A stretch of 64,000 nt of DNA, taken from contig JANUWF010001491.1 in the NCBI GenBank assembly GCA_026120185.1, positions 4,588,001-4,652,000 of the forward strand, given 5' to 3'. Below, piece by piece: positions 56,401 to 64,000 of the stretch (the stretch's first letter is position 1; the number at the start of each line of letters is the position of its first letter). Made by a program: the position numbers and the translations under genes. Under the pieces are notes generated by a model, which was not told the DNA's origin, did not search any database, and was given only the letters and a program-made list of their open reading frames with translations. The stretch is from Voacanga thouarsii. Taxonomy: Eukaryota; Streptophyta; Magnoliopsida; Gentianales; Apocynaceae.

Positions 56401-58717
56401 TAACACCCCACTACCTAGGCCCATCAGGGTCGGGGATGTCGCCCGTCCAGAGGAAAATGGGTCTTTATAACTAGGATACATGAAAATAAAATAAAATAAT
56501 GACTTTAAAATTAACCTTATTACAACCCAAAAGATAAGTACTGGAACAAATCCAAACAAACTGTTCGCAACAATCTCTCAAAACATCACATAAAGTAAAT
56601 AACACGAGTCTTCAAAGCATAGGCAACTTCTAGCTAATGACCTCCGCAGCAAGATCTTCCTGAAAACATGGTATAAAAGGTGGTGAGATAAAAATCTCAG
56701 TAAGCCCGTGTGTGCTTTGAGTGTTTCGGGGAAAACAACTCATGTATGCAAGTTGTAAAAGTTTCATAATAAAAAGGTGCTGGCAAGCAATAAATAAGTG
56801 TTGAAAATAAAGAGTGGCGTTTCATTTTTCAAACTATACATGTGGACAATAAATAAAACCACTCAAATGGGTAGCCATGGGTTACCACACGTTGGGCCCC
56901 AAGACTAAATAACAATTAGAATGCCACACTTTGTGCAAGCTGACAAAAGGTAGGTATACAGCCTACCGGGTGAGATACTCCTCCATCTCTACACCCAAAC
57001 TTACCGGTTGTCCACTCCGGAACACACAGTCCACATAACTGAAACTTGCTAGCTCGGACCGATATGACCTACCGGACTGGCATCCTATCCAGGAACGACT
57101 CACCCCTTAGAGGAGGCTACCTACTGAGAGACTTACCCTAACCCTTCAAAGACTAGTCCTGGTGGTCTACCCTTATTGAGTACTCAACGGTGATAGTTCC
57201 ACTTGGGAGAAAATTGATCATAATCCACCTTATTTGGAAATAGCAATTAAGTGTTTCTAAAAGTCTTGTCAAAGTTGGGTTTTAGAAAAAGTTTAGCATT
57301 TTGTGTAAAACTGCTTGTTTAACTTTCAAATGATTTGCTTGACTGAAATAAAAAGGAAAACACAGTCCTTAATTGCCTTCACAAAATTAATGTCCATATA
57401 CATCATACTTGGCTTGCCACAATAACCTTTTGGTCTTCACAAAACTCCATGCTGGAGCTTACCTGATTCTTTGCTTGCTCAACTCAACCGTTTCCCAAGG
57501 CTGACCTAACCTCGCCTGGGGTAAACACAAAATATAAGGTTACATTCGAGCTATACCTGCCTTACATAAATAGTTTCTTAGCTCAACTAGTTACAACCAT
57601 GACTAGCCATGACCCTAATGTCCTAAGCTTTAAGGCTAGGTGACAAAGAATTTTATAAAATAAGTTTTAGTTGATAAGTTAAAATAACTTGGGGTTCTAA
57701 AATAATTGCTAACAAATCATAGACCCAATTAATAATTCTTGAGTGTTATTTTTACTAAATAAACTAAGGTTTGAATATTAAGTCCTAAATAGTACTAATA
57801 AATGGTGGTTTGAAAATAGCTTAATTATAAATACATATTTAATTACAAATAACCTTTAATTAATTTTTAAATAGATAATAAATAATTAGTAATAAATAAA
57901 ATTAAAAATGAATGAATTATTTTAAATTTTAATTAATAATTAAAACATAGATTTTAATATAAATAATATTTTAATTATTGTAAAGGATTTATTACTATAT
58001 ATATTATTTTTAATAAAAGATCTCATTTACTTGATAAAGAAAATATTAATATTTTAATTAATAAACCACTCCAAATTTCCCTAGAGTTTCGAATTTTATA
58101 GAGAAAAATATAGTAGTATTCTATTCAAGGTAATAAAATTTGTTAATAAAAATAATCTAGCCTTAACAAGAAAGTACTTTTTCTCCATGATTTTCCTATT
58201 GCTAGAAAGGATTCACGATCACATTCTCCATCATCAACAATATATTAATCCATTCATGAACATACCCTTGAACTATCTCATACCATCACATGGCCAAAAT
58301 CCTACTAAGCGTAATCATCAATCATGGTTTCCATGGAAAAATAAGAACATAAAATCCTAATCTCCTTTGGTGTCATAATATCTAATCATGCTTCAAACCT
58401 CCATAAAATTCATTAAGCATGAAGCACATACATTGATTCGAAAGGAAAACACATACATCCTAGTCATATACAACAATCATCATGTCCTAACTTCATCCCT
58501 TAATCCACATGCATATACTCAATCCCTTATCCATATTTCATTCTTCCTATCAATATCTAAGAGACATGAATACTGAATTAAAAGAAGGATTAAAGAAAAA
58601 AAAATACTTGATTTGATGAACACTTCGATGAAGAATTAAGAAGGTCCACGCGATTGAGAGCCTTGAATGATCAAATGGAAAAACGGCCATGGTTGATGGT
58701 TGATCAACCATTTCAGT

Positions 58718-58800
<83 letters not shown>

Positions 58801-60634
58801 ATTGAAACAGTACAATTGAATGGAAAAAGATGAACAAGAAGGTTGTTCTTGACTTACCTTGTTGATGTTCTTGAGACCTTCAAAGAAAAGTTAATTTTGA
58901 TCTGCTCGAAAATTCTCGTTTGTGAGGTTTGTGTTATAAATACCAGAAATGAAGTTTAGAGATTAAATGGAAGTGATTTGGAGTGTTTGAGAGTGATTGG
59001 AGGTGTTTAGAGTAGGGTTAGGCTTGAAGAAGCTTAGTGTGTGTTCTTGGTGTTCTAGGTGAAAATGGAGAGAATTTGGAAGAAGTGCTCCACGAATTTT
59101 GGTAGAAGGCTGGCCGAATGGTCTAGAATGAATGAGGATTTCGGTTTTCATCAAGAAGGAGAGAGAATAATCAGATTTTTTTGAAATTTAAATGGAGGAA
59201 ATGGTGGAGATGTTTAAGGTAAGAGGTTAGCTATGGTGTTTTGATCAAGAGAGGTTTCTATGTCTTTCAATGGTGCCGGCTGAACAAGGGGTTTTGGCTG
59301 GAATGATTGAAGGTTAATGTTGCTCAAGGCTGGCTGAAATTCAGTCTTAAATGGCAGAGGAAATTCTGGTTTATTAGCCTAATACAAGAGTGATTTTAAT
59401 GGAGTAAAATTCTAAAATTATTTGAAGTTCAAAAAGAGTTTGAATGGAGTGATCTTAGGAGTGTTTTGTGGTGTGGCTTTGGAGTCCTTATGCTCAAGGT
59501 GAGTGTGGGGTTAATGGTGTTCAGGCTACAGCTGAGCAAGGTTCAATTTTGCAGAGGTTGAAGGATGATTTTCGGCCTAGGCTAGAAGGAAGCAAAGTTG
59601 GAAAATTCTAGTTTCTAGTGGTTCATGGTTTCGAATGTTGCTGAATTTTTGGTGTAGAATTTCTGCACTTCTTTCAGCCCGATTTGCAGCTGGTTCTTGA
59701 GGGGGTTTGAAGGTCATCCAAGGATGGTTTTTCAGCCTTATTTCTGGACAACTACAGAGGGGTTTTGCAGGCTTGAAGATGAACTAAAAACAGCTTCATT
59801 TCCTTGATTGATAGCTGCGAAATGCCCAGAATTTTTTCCTGGATTGGTGCTGTTTGTGCAGTCCGAAAATTGCACAGATTTTCCAGCCTTCAAGCCACAT
59901 GAAATGACCATTTTTCTGTTAGAAAATGTGTGGTTTTATTGGCTGAATTTTTGAAGAGATGGTCTGCAAAATATCTGGAAAATTTCCAGATTTTTCCTTC
60001 AGTAAGCTATGGACAACATGAAGGTGAAGTTGAAGATTCTTTCATGGTGATTGATTTTCTCTTGGAAACCCTTCCTATTTCTCCTCCTACTTTCGGCCAT
60101 CTTCCCAACCACCAAAGCTGATTTTCGAATTTCATGGTGGAGGAGTTATCACAGAATTTTTTTGGAATTTAAAAGAAAGGATTTAATGGTTTTGAATTAT
60201 AAAAATGTTAGGACAAGCTAGTAGTAATAAAAAGGACAAGAATTCCTCTAGAATTCTTTTTAGGACATGAGGATAAGATTAGGACATTATCTTCATGTCT
60301 CCCCTAAGACAACATTCCTATTTCCATGAAATGCAAGAAAACAAAAATTCAATCTTAGCTAAGATAATCATGATAAAACTACACTAACTCTTGTTCTTAT
60401 TTTCTCACCCACATATTCTTCTTGTTTAATTCTCAAGCTGTCTACCTAATTTGACCTCAAGGAAAATTACCATTTTACCCCTCCTACTCGATAAGCATAA
60501 CTAAGCATTTTAACCTGTAATTCACAACTCTAAAGCACATAAAATCATTCAAAAATATATATATTCATGCAAAATAATATGATATGCATTACCGACCCCC
60601 TTACTCTAGGGTTGGCTTTAGGTGGGGTTTCACA
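56401..60634 (-). mobile_element. 3' LTR of chromovirus family A
   Basis: About 4.23 kb, minus orientation, starting TGTGAAACCCCACC at 60634 right after a polypurine tract. At 56401 it reads TAACACCCC with AA where TG is expected, so the last two LTR bases are changed or lost. The preceding GAGCA/AGCAA is the likely target site in the RT of element B; the other copy is off window. It lacks the tRNA-like module found in the three plus-strand A LTRs. Confidence 0.9.
58722..58799 (-). repeat. (GA)n microsatellite in LTR A
   Basis: About 78 bp of GA, i.e. CT on the LTR sense strand, at the conserved position next to CAACCATTTCAGTTGG. Confidence 0.95.
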
Positions 60635-60669
60635 TCCTCCCCTCCTTAGGAGAATTTCGTCCCGAAATT
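60635..60669 (-). promoter_or_regulatory. Polypurine tract and hairpin of element A
   Basis: The minus strand reads AATTTCG-GGA-CGAAATT (60653-60669), then CCTAAGGAGGGGAGGA next to the LTR. Confidence 0.8.
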
Positions 60670-61983
60670 TAGACGCACCTTCTTCTCAGATCGGGATACT
60701 TCCGCTTCACCTATTCTTCTGTTTCCAATGTGGCCTCTCGCGTGCCATGATGCTCCTACTGCACCTTTACCCTTGGAATCTGCTTGTTCTGGGGAGTCTT
60801 GGTACTTCGGTCTAATATCCTCACGGGTTTCTCCATATAGCTCTGGTCGGGTTGTAGCACTAACGGCTCATCGTTCAACACATGCCCGGGATCGGCATTG
60901 TACTTCTTCAATTGCGATACATGGAATACGTCGTGAATTCCCATCAACCCATCTGGCAACCCCAATTTTCTCTTTTATTGGAAATGGACCCAAATATCTC
61001 GGATTCAGCTTTCCCCCCTTTGGGTGCTTCAGAATTCCCCTATTTGGTGTCAGTTTTAGGAACACACTGTCTTCCACCTGAAATTCTAACATTCTCCGCC
61101 TATTGTCTGCATAACTCTTTTGCCGACCCTGGGCTGCTTTCAACCTTTCCCTAATTAACATAACCTTGTCCAACATTTCCGGAACATAGACTTCTTCCGA
61201 TTTGCTTATATGTGCATCCTCTGACCAACTCCAGTATAGCGGTACTTGACACTTTCGTCCATATAGAGCTTCATATGGAGCCATTCCAATCAAAGATTGA
61301 TAACTATTATTGTATGATAACTCGGCATACGGCACACTTTCAATCCACTTATCCACGAAATCTAATACACAGGCTCTCAGCATATCTTCCAATCTCTGAA
61401 TAACTCTTTCTGACTGTCCATCGGTCTGTGGATGCGCCGTCGTACTGAACTTCAGACTAGAACCCATCGACTCTTGAAACTTGCACCAAAATCGGGATGT
61501 AAATCTCGGATCATGATCAGACACAATACTTGAAGGCACTCCGTGCAATTTGACTATTTCCCGCACATAGGTCTGAGCCAATTTTTCCATTGAATCCCTT
61601 ACATTCACGGGTATGAAATGAGCCGACTTGGTCAATCGATCTACCACTACCCATATGGCGTCCTTTTGGTTCCTTGCCATTGGGAGTCCGGTAACGAAGT
61701 CTATGGTCACCTCTTCCCATTTCCATTATGGTACTGGCAACGGTTGTAATAATCCGGCCACCTTTCTGTGCTCTGCTTTGACCTTCTGACAGGTCAAGCA
61801 CGTTAAAACATACTTAACCACGTTTCGCTTCATCCTGGGCCACGAGTAAGACTTTTTCAGTTCTTGATACATCTTGACCTCTCCTGGGTGAATGGCGTAC
61901 TTGCTCTTATGCGCTTCTTCTAAAATTCTGTTCCTCAACTGGTGCTCCTCCAGTACACACAAACGATCTCGGAAGTACAACAC
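60670..61983 (-). pseudogene. Chromovirus integrase and chromodomain of element A
   Basis: Zinc-binding part EEAHKSKYAIHPG with CLTCQKVK (61726-61983). The 280-codon frame 60868-61710 carries the core (TIDFVTGLP, SIVSDHDPRFTSRFW, HPQTDGQSERVIQ with the D, D and E positions), then YGRKCQVPLYW and RYLGPFPIKEKIG. A frameshift near 60960 moves the reading to 60756-60965 (GIHDVFHVSQLKKY) and a chromodomain down to about 60690 (KPVRILDR, IPRVKVQ, EHHGTREATLETEE) with TAG where Trp is usual. This places the element, and so the 4.3-kb LTRs, among chromoviruses, probably Tekay/Del-type. Confidence 0.9.
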
Positions 61984-62172
61984 TCCCGCTCCGTCCTGTC
62001 GGAATTCACTGCCTTGCCGTTTAAGCTCCTTATCCTTGAAAAGCTAAAGCTCCGCATTACTCTACTGGGCTTCAACAATCTCCTACCTTAGATTTGGTAT
62101 CAACTTCAGGTTGCTAATAATAATCTTCTCTTCTTGTACTTCTGCTCTTCTGTCGAACACGTCCTGAACTAC
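61984..62172 (-). pseudogene. Tether between RNase H and integrase of element A
   Basis: A decayed linker (words such as IIISNLKLIPNLR and GSEFRQDGAGVLYFRDR), with stops between the RNase H end at 62173 and the zinc-binding part. Confidence 0.6.
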
Positions 62173-63204
62173 CTAGACCTCCTGTACCCTTAGACTGGCC
62201 ATTCTGACTTTCCGGCTCAGGGCATCATCAACGACGCTGGCTTTCCTGGTGAGGTAGTTGATAGGACACCGGTACTCCTCCAGAAATTCCATCCATCTTC
62301 GCTGCCTCAAATTCAAGTCTTTCTGGGTGAAGATGTACTTTAGGCTTTTGTGATCAGTGAACACCTCATATTTCGCCCCATACAAATAGTGTCGCCATTT
62401 CTTTAATGCGAACACAATGGCAGCCAGCTCTAGATCATGCGTGGGATAATTGACTTCGTGCGGCTTCAGTTTTCGAGAAGCATAGGCGATCACCTTCCTA
62501 TCTTGAATCAAAACTGCTCCTAAGCCTTTCTTCGAGGCATCAGTATATAGTGCGTACGGTTTATCTGCCTCCGGCAGACTCAACACAGGCGCTATCATTA
62601 ACCTCCGCTTCAACTTTTGAAAACTCTTTTTGCATTTTTCGTTCCAAACAAAGGGTACATCCTTCCTCAACAGCTGGGTCATAGGAGATGCTAGCATTGA
62701 AAATCCCTTAATAAATCTCCGGTAGTAGCCAGCCAACCCCAAAAAGCTTCGAATCTCGGTGATGTTCTTTGGTTGCTTCCAGTCTGATACGGCTTCAACC
62801 TTCGCTGGGTCTACTTTGATTCCCTCCTTAGTCAACACGTGACCAAGAAATGCCACACTATCTAACCAAAACTCGCACTTGCTAAACTTGGCGTAAAGCT
62901 TGTGCTCCCTTAGCTTTTCTAGTACCAACTTTAAAAGTTCGGCATGGTCCTCCGGGCTCTTGGAGTATATAAGTATGTCGTCGATGAAGACCACCACGAA
63001 TTTGTCCAAGTAGGGCTGGAACACTAAATGCATTAGATCCATAAATACCGTGGGTGCGTTGCTTACCTCGAAAGGCATCACCACAAACTCATAATAACCA
63101 TATCTTGTATTGAAGACCGTCTTAGGAATATCCTCCTCTTTTATCCTCACTTGATAGTAGCCTTGCCTCAAATCCAGTTTAGAGTAACAACTGGACCCTT
63201 GCAA
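62173..63204 (-). pseudogene. Chromovirus reverse transcriptase and RNase H of element A
   Basis: 343-codon open frame. [29 protein letters not shown] near residues 4-30, active site [10 protein letters not shown] (FIDD at 62977-62988), [28 protein letters not shown]. RNase [50 protein letters not shown] and DALSRK. All key residues appear intact, and this is the best preserved pol segment in the window. A TAG at the 63204/63205 junction (FD-stop-LQG) separates it from the upstream frame, where relatives have Gln. Confidence 0.9.
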
Positions 63205-63999
63205 CTAGTCGAACAGCTCGTCAATTAACGGCAGAGGATAATTATTTTTTATGGTCAGGTTGTTCAAGCCTCGGTAGTCAATACACAACCTTAGAGTCCC
63301 GTCCTTTTTCTTTACAAATAGCATAGGTGCTCCCCAGGGTGACGTGCTAGGTTTGATATAGCCTTGCCTCACCAACTCCTCTAGCTGCTCCTTTAATTCC
63401 CTCAACTCCGCCGGTGCCATATGATACGGGGTTCGAGACACCGGTTCCGCTCCTGGGACTAGATCAATGGTGAACTCAACTTCTCGCTTGGGAGGTAGAG
63501 AGGTGAGTTTCGCAGGGAACACGTCGGGAAAATCTTTTACCACCTCAATATCCTCCAGAGTGCACTGGTCCTTCGGCTTGTTTATCACATAAGCCAAATA
63601 TCCTTGACATCCTTGCCTCAACAATTTTCGGGCTTTGGCCCCAACTATCAAAAACTTCAATTCTTTTACTTTCTCACCATTGAACTCCAACACATGACAT
63701 CCCGGTCTAATGAATTGAACTGACTTATTCTTACAGTCTACTCTAGCAGCATGCTTCGCTAACCAATCCATCCCAGTATTAAATCATAATCATCAATAGC
63801 TAAGACTATTAGATCTCCCTCCAAGCTTTCTCTCCCTACTTCAACTTTACAATTCCGCACATACCGATCCGCTTGCACCACTTTCCCCAAAGGCGTACTT
63901 ACTATCAAGGTAAAAGGTAGTTCTACTCCATCCCAACCCAATTGATATGCACAATTCTTATTTAAATAGGAATGGGTAGATCTAGGGTCTATCAATGCA
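63205..63999 (-). pseudogene. Chromovirus protease and RT N-terminal part of element A
   Basis: 63759-63999: protease with MIDPRSTHSYLN (usual DSGSTHS-like active site; here DPRS), TPLGKVV and [15 protein letters not shown] one-base frameshift at about 63765 moves to 63205-63771: [78 protein letters not shown], then [26 protein letters not shown], the RT start. Gag and the 5' LTR lie beyond the right edge. Confidence 0.9.
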
Positions 64000-64000
64000 T

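Overview
The window looks like a gene-free block of repeat-rich plant nuclear DNA, probably from an angiosperm and perhaps a eudicot. The evidence is the wall-to-wall Ty1/copia and Ty3/gypsy LTR retrotransposons of plant type, including chromoviruses with a C-terminal chromodomain, primer sites for initiator-Met tRNA and for a tRNA-Asp-like primer, and AT-rich, stop-riddled coding remnants. I found no host gene, rRNA, functional tRNA or CRISPR. Species cannot be named from what I see.

Layout. 1-3927 is the 5' part of a minus-strand copia element (gag, long leader, 5' LTR). 3928-4328 is an unassigned remnant. 4329-15336 is a plus-strand copia element (5' LTR, primer site, leader, gag, protease, start of integrase). 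It is split by a 4.3-kb solo gypsy LTR (8412-12736, TSD CTAGA) and by a solo copia LTR (13395-15116, TSD ATATA/TTATA). 15337-17974 holds a gypsy-like LTR, a short non-coding interior and an inverted piece of the same LTR. 17975-18174 plus 36940-38034 is one older copia-like LTR fragment, split by a complete non-autonomous LTR element (18175-36939, TSD GTATT). The 3' LTR of that element was in turn hit by a chromovirus-like gypsy element (about 23797-36393, called C), whose protease is split by another 4.3-kb solo LTR (26558-30873, TSD CTATG).

38035-41233 is a truncated copia LTR split by an inverted solo LTR of the non-autonomous family. 41234-42820 is the start of an Athila/Tat-like gypsy element (LTR end, primer site, gag). 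It is followed by nested insertions that all run past the right edge: a minus copia element (42821 on), in it a plus LTR of the 4.3-kb family (called A, 46878 on), in that a minus chromovirus (called B, 49233 on; its LTR carries a solo copia LTR with TSD TTAGG), and in the RT of B a minus chromovirus of family A (56401 on) that reaches base 63999.

How it fits together. The family A pol at the right edge is a plausible autonomous source of the solo A LTRs elsewhere in the window. Every coding region seen is broken by stops, frameshifts or deletions, so nothing here is likely to be active. The most unusual signals are pol III-type box A/box B modules at the same offset in LTRs of two chromovirus families, a CT/GA microsatellite held at one position in every A LTR, repeated GC-rich palindromes in the LTRs of the non-autonomous family, and in-frame deletions that join distant pol domains.
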